A DNA stretch of 64,000 nucleotides from Sulfitobacter sp. THAF37 (GCF_009363555.1 NZ_CP045372.1:1499501-1563500); one strand, 5' to 3'. Positions 23,232-32,959 are shown, counted from the stretch's first letter. Program-made: numbers and translations. The notes: generated by a model from the letters alone, not told the origin.

Positions 23232-25064
23232 TCACAGGGTCAGGCGGATGCGCAGAAAACCGTCGTCTGTCACCTGTTCGGCCACGGGTTTCAGATGCGC
23301 GATGTCCTGCAGATGCCCGGCGGCCTCGGGTGCGGTTTCCAGCAGGGTTTCGACCGCCCCGCCGCAATCAAATTGCCAGGGTTGCGCCAATGGCCATGGA
23401 TCAGCCAAGGCTCCCCGGTTGGCCAGCAGGCGCGCCACGGCGTCGGACAGGCTGACCTCGCTGCGCAGGCATACGTGATCGGACGATGGCACGGGAAAGC
23501 CACCGCCGCCCGCTGCGCGGAACGCGTCGGTCGCCAGAATGAACCGGTCCTCGGGGCCGATGGGGCGGTCCGCGTGGCACAGGTTGGCGATGCGCTGACC
23601 CACCGGACGGGTCGGGTCGATGGTATAGGTCAGCCCGTAGATCGTGTCGAAGTTGAAGGAGGGGATCGCGGGATCGTCCAGCTGCACGACCGCGCCACCG
23701 GGCGCCTGCCGCGCATAGGCCGCCGCCGCATGTTCCAGCCACCGCCGCAGACGGTCGCCCGAGATATGCAACGCCCAGACCGGGTCTTCGTAGGGGACCA
23801 GCCCATTGAGGTGTCGGCGGCGCACAATCCCTGCCGGAATGCTCAGGTAGTGCCCCGGGCCACTGCGCCCCCCTGTTGTATGGGCCGCGGTGCTGGCTAG
23901 AAGGGGCAGGTCCCCCTCGGGGGTTCCCTGCAGCGCGGCGCGGACTACATCGGCCTTGGCTCGGGCGATGAGTTCGGCGCTCGGGGTGGGCATGGCAAGG
24001 GCAAAATAGTTGTGCAACTGCCGCTCGATCCGGCCCACAGGCTGCGCCAGATGGCGGCGCGCCGCCTCATGTGGGGCGCGGACCCCCGCCAGCACGCCGG
24101 GATGTGCAGGCAGGTCGGCGTGGTTCCCGCGAAGGTCACTGAAATGATCAGTGACCTGCCATCCTCCGTCGGGTCGCGGGGCAAGCGTAAGGTCCATGAC
24201 CGCCAGATCGGACCCGCCATGCCCGGCCATGATCGCCGGACGTCCGCCCAGCCTTCCCCGGACGGTATCGATGGCAACGGTTCCGGGATGATCGCGCCCC
24301 GGAAACCGCTGGTGGGTATGCCCCAGAATGATGGCGTCGATGCCGGGTACCTCGGCCAGCGGCACGGCGCTGTCCAACGGGTCTTGACCGTGCTCGGTCC
24401 CTTCGATCCCCATGTGCGCCAGCAGCACGACAAGGTCTGCGCCCTGCGCGCGCAGCGCCGCGGCCTGTTGGGTCAGGGAGGGGCGCGCGGGTCGCACCTC
24501 GGCCCGTCCTTGCAGTTGGGTCATGTTCCAGCGCGCGGTCTGTTCCGGCACGACGGAAAGAACCCCGATGTGCAGCGGCGATGCCCCACCCGGAAAGTGG
24601 CATTTCACCAGCGCCTCCGGCTGGATCGGACCGGTGCCGCGCAGGGACAGGTTCGTGCAGACCACCGGCATCGCCAGCTCATCGGCGACTTGGTTCAGGT
24701 AGCTTAGCCCGAAGTCCAGATCGTGGTTGCCCAGCCCGACCGCATCATAGGCCAGACCATTGAAAGCGGCGGCGACCGGGTGCGCGGCCGTCACCGGCTG
24801 ACGTGCCAGCCAGCTGCCAAAGGCATTGCCTTGCAGGATGTCGCCGTTGTCCAGCAGCACGCAGGCCAGCCCCTGCGCCGCCGCCTCGGCCCGGGCGTCC
24901 GCAATCAGGCTCCCCAGGCTCGCCAGTCCGCCATGGGGCAGGGGTTTGTCGGCGACATAGTCATGCCCCAGAAGCTGCATGTGCAGATCGGTCGTGGCCA
25001 GGACGCGCAAGCGCCGGGCCGTGGGTCGAAGAGCGGGCGTTCGCGCTTGGATCTTCATCTTCAA
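23232..25064 (-). CDS. CpdB-like 2',3'-cyclic-nucleotide phosphodiesterase/3'-nucleotidase
   Basis: This 610-aa metallophosphoesterase with a C-terminal 5'-nucleotidase domain resembles CpdB, which hydrolyses 2',3'-cyclic nucleotides and 3'-nucleotides. Metal-binding motifs are visible: TTDLHMQL (residues ~29-36), LDNGDILQG, GLGNHDLDFG and GHTHQRFPG. The C-domain includes FNFDTIYGLTYTIDPTRPVG, the nucleotide-stacking region. Unlike CpdB it has no signal peptide: the N-terminus KMKIQARTPALRPTARR is hydrophilic and an in-frame stop lies four codons before the ATG. It diverges from nudC. It is either cytoplasmic or exported by an unseen route. Confidence 0.88.
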   Translation of the reverse strand: MKMKIQARTPALRPTARRLRVLATTDLHMQLLGHDYVADKPLPHGGLASLGSLIADARAEAAAQGLACVLLDNGDILQGNAFGSWLARQPVTAAHPVAAAFNGLAYDAVGLGNHDLDFGLSYLNQVADELAMPVVCTNLSLRGTGPIQPEALVKCHFPGGASPLHIGVLSVVPEQTARWNMTQLQGRAEVRPARPSLTQQAAALRAQGADLVVLLAHMGIEGTEHGQDPLDSAVPLAEVPGIDAIILGHTHQRFPGRDHPGTVAIDTVRGRLGGRPAIMAGHGGSDLAVMDLTLAPRPDGGWQVTDHFSDLRGNHADLPAHPGVLAGVRAPHEAARRHLAQPVGRIERQLHNYFALAMPTPSAELIARAKADVVRAALQGTPEGDLPLLASTAAHTTGGRSGPGHYLSIPAGIVRRRHLNGLVPYEDPVWALHISGDRLRRWLEHAAAAYARQAPGGAVVQLDDPAIPSFNFDTIYGLTYTIDPTRPVGQRIANLCHADRPIGPEDRFILATDAFRAAGGGGFPVPSSDHVCLRSEVSLSDAVARLLANRGALADPWPLAQPWQFDCGGAVETLLETAPEAAGHLQDIAHLKPVAEQVTDDGFLRIRLTL

Positions 25065-25221
25065 GTACTACTGGCTACCTGACTGCTCAACTCATGATTG
25101 TTCGACTTACATCACGGCGGCGGCAAGAACTCAAGGGGCGCGCCATTGCCCTCGCCCGGGGGTTTGTGCAAACGAGACAAGTGGGGCCTTTGACGCGGCC
25201 CGCCAGGACGGGGACAGCAGG

Positions 25222-26190
25222 ATGCGACATGCGGAAGAAGTGACATTCGGTGGCTCGGCGCTGGACCGGGCCGGCGAGATTCGCAACGATCCCGCGGCGG
25301 TGCGTGCCGCGAGAGAAGCGCCCGAGGCGCGCGCCATCCTGTTCTGGCGGGGCAAGCCGCTGATTTCTCCGGCGCGTCCCGCTCAGCTGGTGCGGCTGCC
25401 GCTCGACCATCCCGTGCTGGCCGACGCGGCGGAGGACACGATCCTGCTGGGCCGCGAAGACGGCGCCGCGCGTTTTGCCTTTGACCTGTCAGCCTGGCAG
25501 CCCGAGAACCTGGACGAGGCGGCGCTGGGCGGGTTCCTTGACCCCAGCGAACAGCGTCACCCGGCGCTGGGCGACGACATGGCATTCGCCGAACTGCGGC
25601 GGGTGATGACATGGCTTGGCCCGCGGGATGCGGAACTGGCCGCGACGGGGCGGGCGATGTTTGGCTGGCATCGCGCCCACGGCTTCTGTGCGGCCTGCGG
25701 CAACCGGTCGGATATGGTGCAGGCAGGCTGGCAGCGGGTTTGTCCGGTCTGCAAGGCGTCGCATTTTCCGCGCACCGATCCGGTCGTGATCATGCTGATC
25801 ACGCACGGTAATTCGGTGCTGATGGGCCGCTCGCCGGGGTGGCCGCAGGGGATGTATTCCCTGCTGGCCGGCTTTGTGGAGCCGGGCGAGACGCTGGAGG
25901 CGGCGGTGCGGCGCGAGGTGTTCGAGGAAGCAGGGGTGCAGGTCGGCGAGGTGGGGTATCTGTCAAGCCAGCCCTGGCCTTTTCCGGCGTCGCTGATGTT
26001 CGGATGCCGGGGCGTGGCGCTGAGCCGGACAATCTCCATCGACCCGGTCGAGATCGAAGATGCGCTGTGGGTTTCGCGTGAGGAGATGATGGAGATTTTC
26101 GCAGGCAACCATGACACGATCCTGCCCGCGCGCAAGGGCGCTATCGCGCACTTCCTGATAGAAAATTGGCTTGCGGACAGGCTGGATTGA
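25222..26190 (+). CDS. nudC: NAD+ diphosphatase NudC
   Basis: NudC cleaves NAD(H) to NMN(H) and AMP and removes NAD caps from RNA. The 322-aa protein has the zinc ribbon Cys156, Cys159, Cys174, Cys177, a Nudix box at residues ~217-239 (GFVEPGETLEAAVRREVFEE, then AG), and the NudC-specific SQPWPFPAS motif at 249-257. I placed the start at the ATG at 25222 (RHAEEVTFGGSALDR); the longer open frame upstream reads like non-coding sequence. It diverges from the CpdB-like gene, and both act on nucleotides. Confidence 0.95.
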   Translation: MRHAEEVTFGGSALDRAGEIRNDPAAVRAAREAPEARAILFWRGKPLISPARPAQLVRLPLDHPVLADAAEDTILLGREDGAARFAFDLSAWQPENLDEAALGGFLDPSEQRHPALGDDMAFAELRRVMTWLGPRDAELAATGRAMFGWHRAHGFCAACGNRSDMVQAGWQRVCPVCKASHFPRTDPVVIMLITHGNSVLMGRSPGWPQGMYSLLAGFVEPGETLEAAVRREVFEEAGVQVGEVGYLSSQPWPFPASLMFGCRGVALSRTISIDPVEIEDALWVSREEMMEIFAGNHDTILPARKGAIAHFLIENWLADRLD

Positions 26191-26264
26191 GGCAAAGGTA
26201 AACGCAAAAGGCCCGCAGGGAATGTCGGGCCGTGCGAAGAGGCAGCGCAAATCGGGACATTTTT

Positions 26265-26732
26265 ATGAAGTTTTCGACCAAGGAAGACGTGGACGCGCCG
26301 ATCGACGCGGTCTTCGAGATGCTCAGTGATTTCGAGAGCTTTGAACGCTCCGCCATGCGCCGCGGTGCCGAGGTGCAGCGCACCGACCAGATGAAGCAGC
26401 CAGGCCCCGGCATGACCTGGCGCGTGGCCTTCGACCTGCGTGGAAAGCGCCGGGAGATGGACCTGGAAATGGTGACTTACGACCGTCCGAACGAGATGGT
26501 GCTGGAAAGCACATCGCCGGGTCTGCTGGGCAACATGAGCTTTGAGATGATGCCGCTGTCGCGGTCCCGTACCCGTGTGCTGGTCGAGCTTGAGGTCAAA
26601 CCGCTGAACCTGAGCGCCCGCCTGCTGGTTCAGTCGATGCGGCTGGCTAAGAATTCACTCACCCGGAAATACAAGCTGCGCGTCGCTGAGTTTGCGCGGC
26701 AAATGGAAGAACGCCATTCGCGCATGGCGTAG
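26265..26732 (+). CDS. SRPBCC family protein
   Basis: This 155-aa protein has the START/Bet v1-like (SRPBCC) fold that binds hydrophobic ligands or modulates other proteins. The N-terminus KFSTKEDVDAPIDAVFEMLSDFESFERSAM is typical, followed by alternating beta strands and a long C-terminal helix (ARLLVQSMRLAKNSLTRKYKLRVAEFARQM, in parts). The ATG at 26265 gives the usual N-terminus; an in-frame ATG 33 bases upstream is less likely. The ligand cannot be read from the sequence. It stands 74 bp after nudC in the same direction. Confidence 0.82.
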   Translation: MKFSTKEDVDAPIDAVFEMLSDFESFERSAMRRGAEVQRTDQMKQPGPGMTWRVAFDLRGKRREMDLEMVTYDRPNEMVLESTSPGLLGNMSFEMMPLSRSRTRVLVELEVKPLNLSARLLVQSMRLAKNSLTRKYKLRVAEFARQMEERHSRMA

Positions 26733-26875
26733 CCCGGCCCCCTGGTGCAGAGGGGGGTGGCCATCATTCCCGGCGCCCTGCCGGTGGATGACATGCAAGA
26801 GGTTTCTGGAGGGGATTGCATGAGTTGCCATTGCAACCCATCATCCGAACCAGCGAGGGAGGCAGCGCCAGCGAC

Positions 26876-27469
26876 ATGAACGACGAAGAGCGCATCGGCG
26901 ATATGCCGCGCCGGGTTTTGTGGCGCAGGATCGACATGGAAGGTCTGGATGCCTGTTCCTACTGCCGCGAGGGCGATGGATATTCCGTTTCCGGCACCGC
27001 GCTTTACCTCGATGGTGCCGAACCGGCGCGGCTTGAGTATCGGGTCTGCTGCACATCGGATTGGTCAAGCGGGTCTGCATCCGTTGCCGGATGGACCGGT
27101 GACAGACGGAGGGACCTCTCCCTCTCGCGGGATGCGACCGGTGAATGGCTCTTGGATGGCAAGGCGGTTCCCGGCGTGCGCGGCCTTGTCGACATTGATC
27201 TGGGCTTCACGCCGGCGACGAACACCAATGCGATCAGGCGGCTGGATCTGGCGATTGGCGAGGACGTCGAAACCACCGCAGTCTGGCTGGACACCGAGGA
27301 TTGGTGTTTCAAACCTCTCAGGCAGGTATATCGGCGGCTTTCGGAAACCGAATTCGCCTATCGCTCACCGACGCACGGCTATGCCGCAACTCTGACGGCC
27401 GACGCTTTCGGGATCGTGCGCGAATACCCCGAGCTTTGGACGGCAGTATCCGGCGCGGGCACCGGTTGA
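26876..27469 (+). CDS. Putative glycolipid-binding domain protein
   Basis: This 197-aa protein matches the putative glycolipid-binding family, beta-rich cytoplasmic proteins of uncertain function. The conserved N-terminal region is WRRIDMEGLDACSYCR (residues ~13-28), followed by VSGTALYLDGAEPARLEYRV and the central DLGFTPATNTNAIRRLDL. The last strand has FAYRSPTHGYAATLTADAFGIVREYPELW. I chose the ATG at 26876; a TTG at 26816 and an ATG at 26903 are alternatives, and no Shine-Dalgarno is ideally placed. Family call is good. Confidence 0.8.
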   Translation: MNDEERIGDMPRRVLWRRIDMEGLDACSYCREGDGYSVSGTALYLDGAEPARLEYRVCCTSDWSSGSASVAGWTGDRRRDLSLSRDATGEWLLDGKAVPGVRGLVDIDLGFTPATNTNAIRRLDLAIGEDVETTAVWLDTEDWCFKPLRQVYRRLSETEFAYRSPTHGYAATLTADAFGIVREYPELWTAVSGAGTG

Positions 27470-27512
27470 GTGGAGCGGCGGCGGCCCCATGGGACCGCCG
27501 CCCTCCGCGCGA

Positions 27513-28910
27513 TCAGGACAGGGCGCGTTTCGCGGACGGCAGAACCCGCAGCACCGTCGCGTCGATCAGCAGGATGACCAGTATAGCGGCCCCCGCCATC
27601 GGGAACAGGGCCCCCAGCACCAACACCAGTGCAGCGGCACCCTTCCAGAACGGCAGCCCGGTCGGTCGCGGCGGCGCGGCAAGGCGGGAGGCCGAAGCCG
27701 GGCGCCGTTTCTGCCACATCACCACGCCGGAAACGGACACCAGCACCACCAATAGGCAGAACAGGGTATTGAGCGCGAGGTTCCAGATGCCGAGGTCACC
27801 TTCGTGAAAGGCGATCCCCACGGCCATCGCCTTGGCGTAGGGTGAATAGTCGGCGAACCGTACATCCGCCAGCACGTTGCCGGTATAGCGGTCGATATGC
27901 ACCGTCCGGTCCGCCGTCGGATCTGGCCCGTCGTTCGACATGCTGTCATGGCTGACGGTCCATACCCCGGTTTCATCCGCAGGCAGGTTGATCTGGAAGC
28001 GACCGTCAAACCCGAGAGTGGTCGCAAAAGCGGCGATCTTGTCGATGGTGACATCGCCCTGGATGGCCGATGTGCCCGTAAGCGAGCCGGAGACCGGCAT
28101 CGGTGTCTGCTCCAGACCCCAGGGCACCTCGTCCGATGCGCCGTGGTTCATGGCGGCATGCGTGGCGTCCGATGTCGGTACGCCCCATTTCTCGGCTGGA
28201 AAGGTGTTCCAGGCCTGCATCATCTTGGTGCCCCAGACCCCCGACCAGCTGAGCCCGGAGACAAGGAAAACCAGCAGAAGCAGTGAAATCCAGAAGCCCG
28301 CGACGCCGTGAAGCGATTTCCAGAAACCACGGCCCCGCGCCCGGATCTGCGGGATCAGCGTGGTGCGCCAGCTTGTCCCGTTTCTTGGCCAATGCAGGTA
28401 AAGCCCGCTGGCGATCAGGACAATGGCAAGGCTCGCCGCGATCTCGATCATCGCGTCACCGAAAGAGCCGAGCAGCAGGCTGCCGTGGATATCGTTGGCG
28501 AAATCGTACCAGCCCGCGCGCCAGGGAAAGGTATGCAGGGCCTCCCCGGTATAGGGGTCGAGCGCCACGCCCGTCCGGGTGCCCCCTGCCTCGACGGCAA
28601 AGGCCGCCACACGGTTCTCGGCAAGGGGGGCCACATACTGGACGGCCCGGCTGCCCGGAACCGCGGCTTCGGCAGCGGCCTGAAGCTGGGTGAGCGGGAC
28701 CGGCGCGCCCGCTGGCGTCACGGCCATCCGCTCGGCCCCCAGTCCCGCACCCCATGAGATCCAGAGCATGGTCAGGCCGGTCAGCGCCAGCATGCACAGG
28801 AAAGGGATGACATAAAGTCCGGCGTAAAAATGCCAGCGCCAGGCGATGAAGTAGAATTTGCTCGCAGAGGGAGCAGCCGGAGAGTGGTCTCCGATCGTCG
28901 TGTCCGTCAT
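27513..28910 (-). CDS. PepSY-associated TM helix domain protein
   Basis: This 465-aa inner-membrane protein of the PepSY_TM family is related to proteins that sit in siderophore- and copper-linked loci and are proposed to be ferric or flavin-linked reductases or assembly factors. Four main helices are visible: FYFIAWRWHFYAGLYVIPFL with an early His/Trp motif (residues ~18-45), IEIAASLAIVLIASGLYLHW (~155), FWISLLLLVFLVSGLSW (~205) and LFCLLVVLVSVSGVVMW (~395), plus a C-terminal pair. Two PepSY-type periplasmic segments lie between. The ATG at 28910 has GGAGG close upstream. A DUF2946-like gene precedes it. Confidence 0.85.
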   Translation of the reverse strand: MTDTTIGDHSPAAPSASKFYFIAWRWHFYAGLYVIPFLCMLALTGLTMLWISWGAGLGAERMAVTPAGAPVPLTQLQAAAEAAVPGSRAVQYVAPLAENRVAAFAVEAGGTRTGVALDPYTGEALHTFPWRAGWYDFANDIHGSLLLGSFGDAMIEIAASLAIVLIASGLYLHWPRNGTSWRTTLIPQIRARGRGFWKSLHGVAGFWISLLLLVFLVSGLSWSGVWGTKMMQAWNTFPAEKWGVPTSDATHAAMNHGASDEVPWGLEQTPMPVSGSLTGTSAIQGDVTIDKIAAFATTLGFDGRFQINLPADETGVWTVSHDSMSNDGPDPTADRTVHIDRYTGNVLADVRFADYSPYAKAMAVGIAFHEGDLGIWNLALNTLFCLLVVLVSVSGVVMWQKRRPASASRLAAPPRPTGLPFWKGAAALVLVLGALFPMAGAAILVILLIDATVLRVLPSAKRALS

Positions 28911-28950
28911 GGGACCTCCGTTGGGATATATCTGAGTTTCGTCGGGAACG

Positions 28951-29340
28951 TCAGATCTCCAGGGGAGGTCCGGTGGATGGTGGCAACCCGGTTGAGCGGG
29001 CATGAAACAGGATAGTCGCCGCGCGGGCGGGTCCGATGAGGGTGACGTCGCCGCGTATCGCCTTGATCGCAGCGAAAGGCGTGAAAGCGACCGCCGTGTT
29101 CGCGGAGGCCCAGTCGCAGCGGTCGGGCGCATCGCCTGTGTCTTCGGGATCGACCGGTTGCCCGGTGTCGGGGTCGATGACAACCTCCGGCGTCTCGCTG
29201 CCGGTGCATAGCACCATCCGGATGCCCTGCGCAGTGGTGTCCGGCATCACCGCGTCCGAGATCAGCGAAACAGCCAGGAACGGCGCCAGCATCAGCCAAA
29301 GCGCCGCCCGACCGAGGATATGTTCGGGCCTGATTTTCAT
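28951..29340 (-). CDS. DUF2946-like small exported protein
   Basis: This 129-aa protein has an N-terminal hydrophobic helix (ALWLMLAPFLAVSLISDAV, residues ~13-31), then two cysteines (Cys45 in MVLCTGSETPE and Cys74 in DRCDWA) and a C-terminal proline-rich end (LPPSTGPPLEI). This layout resembles DUF2946 proteins, which often sit beside PepSY and copper- or iron-uptake genes. It lies 40 bases upstream of the PepSY gene in the same direction, so the two probably form an operon. Function is unknown, and similarity is judged by pattern only. Confidence 0.6.
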   Translation of the reverse strand: MKIRPEHILGRAALWLMLAPFLAVSLISDAVMPDTTAQGIRMVLCTGSETPEVVIDPDTGQPVDPEDTGDAPDRCDWASANTAVAFTPFAAIKAIRGDVTLIGPARAATILFHARSTGLPPSTGPPLEI

Positions 29341-29392
29341 TCAGAACGGTCCAGAGCGCGGCTTGCGTTCCGCTTAGCGGCACACACCCGGT

Positions 29393-30232
29393 TCAGCCCC
29401 TGTCGGGATGCGCGGGGTAGACGCCGAGGATGTTCAGCATGTTGGTGAAATAGGCCAGTTCTTCCAGCGCCCGTTTGACCGCCGGATCGTCGGGGTGCCC
29501 CTCGATGTCGGCGTAGAACTGCGTCGCGGTGAAGGAACCGCCGACCATGTAGCTTTCCAGCTTGGTCATGTTGACGCCATTGGTCGCGAAGCCGCCCATC
29601 GCCTTGTAGAGCGCGGCAGGGATGTTGCGGACTTCGAAGACGAAGGTGGTCAGCATCTTGTCAGCGCGGCGCGCGGTGTCGATCTGCGGTGACATCAGCA
29701 GAAAGCGGGTCGTGTTGTGGTCCATGTCCTCGATGTCGCGGGCCAGGACCTCCAGCCCGTGGATGTCGGCCGCAACCTCGCTGGCCAGCACACCTTCCGT
29801 GCTGTCTGCGGCTTCTGCCAGTTCGGCGGCGGCCCCGGCACTGTCGGCGGCGGCCTCCGAGGTGATGCCGTGCGCATCGAGAAAGCTGCGCGCCTGTGGC
29901 AACAGGACCATATGCGCCCGCACATGTTTTACATCTTGCAGCCTGACACCGGGGCGCGCCATCAGGGCGATGCGGACCCGCACGAAGGCCTCGCCGATGA
30001 TGCGCAACCCGCTTTGCGGCAGAAGCCGGTGAATGTCGGCCACACGACCATAGGTCGTGTTCTCCACCGGCAGCATGGCCAGGTCCGCGCGGCCCTCGCG
30101 CACGGCGCGGATGACCCCTTCGAAGGTGGTGCAGGGGACGGGAATCATGCCGGGTGCAGCTTGCAGGCAGGCCTCGTGCGAATAGGCGCCAAGAGCCCCC
30201 TGAAAGGCGATGCGCGGCGTGGTATCTGCCAT
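29393..30232 (-). CDS. pheA: Prephenate dehydratase
   Basis: Prephenate dehydratase converts prephenate to phenylpyruvate, committing chorismate carbon to phenylalanine. The 279-aa monofunctional enzyme has the PDT domain at residues ~5-180 (RIAFQGALGAYSHEA, the VENTTYGRV motif near 57 and the DHNTTRFLLMS motif near 170, which carries the catalytic Thr) and a C-terminal ACT domain (~195-275). In the ACT domain the usual ESRP motif is replaced by KLESYMVGG. ACT domains usually bind phenylalanine for feedback control. It diverges from the cytochrome c gene. Confidence 0.95.
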   Translation of the reverse strand: MADTTPRIAFQGALGAYSHEACLQAAPGMIPVPCTTFEGVIRAVREGRADLAMLPVENTTYGRVADIHRLLPQSGLRIIGEAFVRVRIALMARPGVRLQDVKHVRAHMVLLPQARSFLDAHGITSEAAADSAGAAAELAEAADSTEGVLASEVAADIHGLEVLARDIEDMDHNTTRFLLMSPQIDTARRADKMLTTFVFEVRNIPAALYKAMGGFATNGVNMTKLESYMVGGSFTATQFYADIEGHPDDPAVKRALEELAYFTNMLNILGVYPAHPDRG

Positions 30233-30360
30233 GTTTGTGAACTTCCTTCGGCGATTTGTCCCAAGAGGGGCGTTTGGTCGCGGTAACTACACCTTGCCCC
30301 GCGAGAGGGAAAGCAATAGATACCCGCCCAAGATAGCCACAGAAGTAATGGACCACGCCC

Positions 30361-30861
30361 ATGTTCGATACGATGACACTGACAAAAATTGCCGGCGGCC
30401 TCTTCGGGGCGTGGCTGATCCTGCTGCTGGGCAAATGGGCCGGCGAAGAGATCTATCACGCCGAAGCGCATGGCGATCAATCCTATGTCATCGAAGTGGC
30501 CGACGCCGGATCCGATGAGCCGGAGGAAGAGATTGATTTCGCGGCGCTGATGGAAGCGGCCGACCCCGGCAAGGGCGAGCGGGTTTTCCGCAAATGTTCC
30601 GCCTGTCACAAGGTTGACGGTAACGATGCGGTCGGCCCGCACCTGAACGGCGTCGTCGGACGTGACATCGCCTCTGTCAGCGGCTTCAGCTATTCCGGCG
30701 GCCTGTCCGGCAAGGAAGGCGCGTGGGAGCCCGAGACGCTGAGCGCATTCCTGGCTGACCCGAAGGGCTGGGCACCGGGGACCACGATGGGTTTTGCGGG
30801 CCTGAACAATCCCGAAGATCGCGCCAATGTGATTGCATATCTGGACGGCACAGACGGCTGA
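30361..30861 (+). CDS. Membrane-anchored class I cytochrome c (cy/c552-like)
   Basis: This 166-aa electron carrier probably passes electrons between the cytochrome bc1 complex and a terminal oxidase. An uncleaved N-terminal helix (IAGGLFGAWLILLLGKW, residues ~10-26) tethers it to the inner membrane, then comes an acidic linker and the cytochrome domain. The haem is attached at CSACH (Cys79-His83), and the sixth ligand is the Met in PGTTMGFAG. The layout matches cytochromes such as CycM. A terminator follows closely. Confidence 0.92.
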   Translation: MFDTMTLTKIAGGLFGAWLILLLGKWAGEEIYHAEAHGDQSYVIEVADAGSDEPEEEIDFAALMEAADPGKGERVFRKCSACHKVDGNDAVGPHLNGVVGRDIASVSGFSYSGGLSGKEGAWEPETLSAFLADPKGWAPGTTMGFAGLNNPEDRANVIAYLDGTDG

Positions 30862-30880
30862 TATTTCTATAAATTCTGCG

Positions 30881-30909
30881 AAAGGCCGTCCATCCGGGGC
30901 GGCCTTTTT
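30881..30909 (+). terminator. Rho-independent terminator of the cytochrome c gene
   Basis: AAAGGCCG and CGGCCTTT form an 8-bp stem around an 11-base loop, ending in TTTTT. It begins 19 bases after the stop codon. Confidence 0.88.
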
Positions 30910-31026
30910 CGTATCAGGGGTGCGGCACGCACAAGATTACATATTCGCAACTTGTATCTTGGCGGCGTTGGCCTTTAGCTTACATCTGGTTTGAACGACG
31001 ATTTGAGACCCTCAAAGGAGAGCCTG

Positions 31027-32952
31027 ATGATCCGACCCCAGTCCCGCGCAGCCGAACTGCCCCTGATGACAAGGCTCCGGACAGCGTGGACCGCGCTGCT
31101 GGTGATAGGGCTGGCGCTGGGCGCAGGCACTGCCGCCCTGGCGCAGGAAGAGACGATCAAGAGCCACGGCTATTCCTTCTTCGGCGATCTCAAGTACCCG
31201 GCGGACTACGACCATTTCGATTACGTGAACCCGGACGCGCCGAAAGGCGGCGAGATCTCGATCTCGACCCTTGGCACGTTCGATTCGATGAATCCCTATA
31301 CCCGCAAGGGCCGCGGCGGCGTGCTGAGCACGGTCATGTACGAAAGCCTGCTGGGCGAGGGGGTCAATGCGGCGGCACCGGCAGATGTTTATTCGGAATA
31401 CTACTGCCTGCTGTGCGAGAGCCTGGAATACCCGCCGAGCAAGGACTGGGTCATCTTCTACATGCGCCCCGATGCGACGTTCTCCAATGGCGATCCGGTC
31501 ACAGCGCATGACATTGCGTTTTCGCACAACCTGCTGCTGGATCAGGGCCTGAAGTCCTATGCCGACGCAGTGCGCCGACTGATCCCCAAGGTCGAAGTGA
31601 TCGATGATCACACCATCAAATTCTACTTTGCCGAAGGCGTTTCCCGACGCAGCCTGATCGAACAGGTGGGCGGTGTGCCCGCGTGGTCCAAGAAGTGGTA
31701 CGAGGAAACCGGCGCGCGGCTGGACGAGGGGCGGCTCGAAATCTCGCCGGGGTCCGGCCCCTACATGGTCGACACCGTCGATGTGAACCGCCGCATCGTT
31801 TACAAGCGCAATCCCGACTACTGGGGCGCAGACCTGCCGTTCAACGTCGGGCGGAACAATTTCGACCGCATCCGGATCGAATATTTCGGCGATGAGAACT
31901 CTGCCTTTGAGGCGTTCAAGGCCGGCGAATACACCTTCCGCGCCGAAGGCAATTCCAAGCAATGGGCCAGCGCCTATGATTTTCCCAAGGTCCAGCAAGG
32001 CCAGGTCGTCAAGGAAGAACTGCCGAATGGATCGCCGCCGACACCCAACGGCATTGTCTTCAATCTGGGCCGCGAAGTGCTTCAGGACAAGCGCGTGCGC
32101 CGCGCCGTTGCGCTGGCGTTCAACTTCGAATGGACCAACGAGTCGTTGCAATACGGTCTGTTCAAACAGCGCGCATCCTTCACGCAGGATACGCCGCTGA
32201 TGGCCACCGGCGTTCCCGAGGGGGATGAACTTGCCTTGCTCGAATCTCTGGGGGACGTGGTGCCACCCGAACTGCTGACCGACGAGGCGGTGATGCCGCA
32301 TACTTCCAGCCCCGAGCGGCTGCTGGATCGCCGCAACCTGCGCACCGCGATGCGCCTTCTGGACGAGGCCGGGTGGTCGGTCGGCGATAACGGGATGCGC
32401 GCCAATGCCGAAGGCGAGCCGCTGCAGCTGCGGTTTCTTCTGAACTCCTCCGGCTCGGCCACGCTGGCCGCGGTGGTCGAAAACTTCATCTCGAACCTCA
32501 GGGCCATGGGCATCGACGCCATTCTCGAAAAGGTGGACGCCTCGCAATACACCACCCGGGAACGGGACCGCGACTATGACCTTGTATTCGACGAATACGC
32601 GGCCTTTCTGGGAACCGGCACCGGATTGATCCAGCGGTTCGGCTCCGAGGATGCGGCGTATTCGCTGTTCAACCCCGCCGGGCTCGCCAGCCCGCTGGTC
32701 GACGCGCTGATCGAGGCATCGCTGCGGGCGGAAACATCCGAAGAGGAAGAGGCGGCGCTGATCGCGTTGGATCGCGCGCTGCGGTACGAATTCTTCATGA
32801 TCCCGGTGTGGTACAACGACGTGTACTGGGTCGCGTATTACGATCAGTACGAACACCCCGACATCCCGCCCTATGCGCTCGGCTACCTGGATTTCTGGTG
32901 GTACAATGCCGACAAGGCGGCCGAGCTGCGCGCCGCCGGCGCGCTGAGGTAG
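31027..32952 (+). CDS. yejA: Peptide ABC transporter substrate-binding protein YejA
   Basis: This 641-aa periplasmic binding protein belongs to the YejA branch of family 5 solute-binding proteins, which in E. coli works with YejBEF to import peptides, including microcin C. A signal peptide spans residues ~1-39 ([18 protein letters not shown]). The mature start [30 protein letters not shown] (in parts) is characteristic of YejA, and the central [26 protein letters not shown] is the family 5 signature. I chose the ATG at 31027 with AAGGAG 6 bases upstream; a TTG at 30991 is a weak alternative. It heads a four-gene operon. Confidence 0.94.
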   Translation: MIRPQSRAAELPLMTRLRTAWTALLVIGLALGAGTAALAQEETIKSHGYSFFGDLKYPADYDHFDYVNPDAPKGGEISISTLGTFDSMNPYTRKGRGGVLSTVMYESLLGEGVNAAAPADVYSEYYCLLCESLEYPPSKDWVIFYMRPDATFSNGDPVTAHDIAFSHNLLLDQGLKSYADAVRRLIPKVEVIDDHTIKFYFAEGVSRRSLIEQVGGVPAWSKKWYEETGARLDEGRLEISPGSGPYMVDTVDVNRRIVYKRNPDYWGADLPFNVGRNNFDRIRIEYFGDENSAFEAFKAGEYTFRAEGNSKQWASAYDFPKVQQGQVVKEELPNGSPPTPNGIVFNLGREVLQDKRVRRAVALAFNFEWTNESLQYGLFKQRASFTQDTPLMATGVPEGDELALLESLGDVVPPELLTDEAVMPHTSSPERLLDRRNLRTAMRLLDEAGWSVGDNGMRANAEGEPLQLRFLLNSSGSATLAAVVENFISNLRAMGIDAILEKVDASQYTTRERDRDYDLVFDEYAAFLGTGTGLIQRFGSEDAAYSLFNPAGLASPLVDALIEASLRAETSEEEEAALIALDRALRYEFFMIPVWYNDVYWVAYYDQYEHPDIPPYALGYLDFWWYNADKAAELRAAGALR

Positions 32953-32959
32953 TCGCGGC

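Noticed and set aside
26210-26231. Hairpin GGCCCG/CGGGCC between nudC and the SRPBCC gene
   Set aside because: It lacks a T-run and lies within a short intergenic gap of co-directional genes; too weak to call.
30241-30360. Possible phenylalanine leader peptide upstream of pheA
   Set aside because: The frames there contain no Phe codon cluster, so attenuation is not supported.
31012-32856. A 614-codon open frame antisense to yejA
   Set aside because: It is antisense to an unmistakable solute-binding protein, and no domain is visible.
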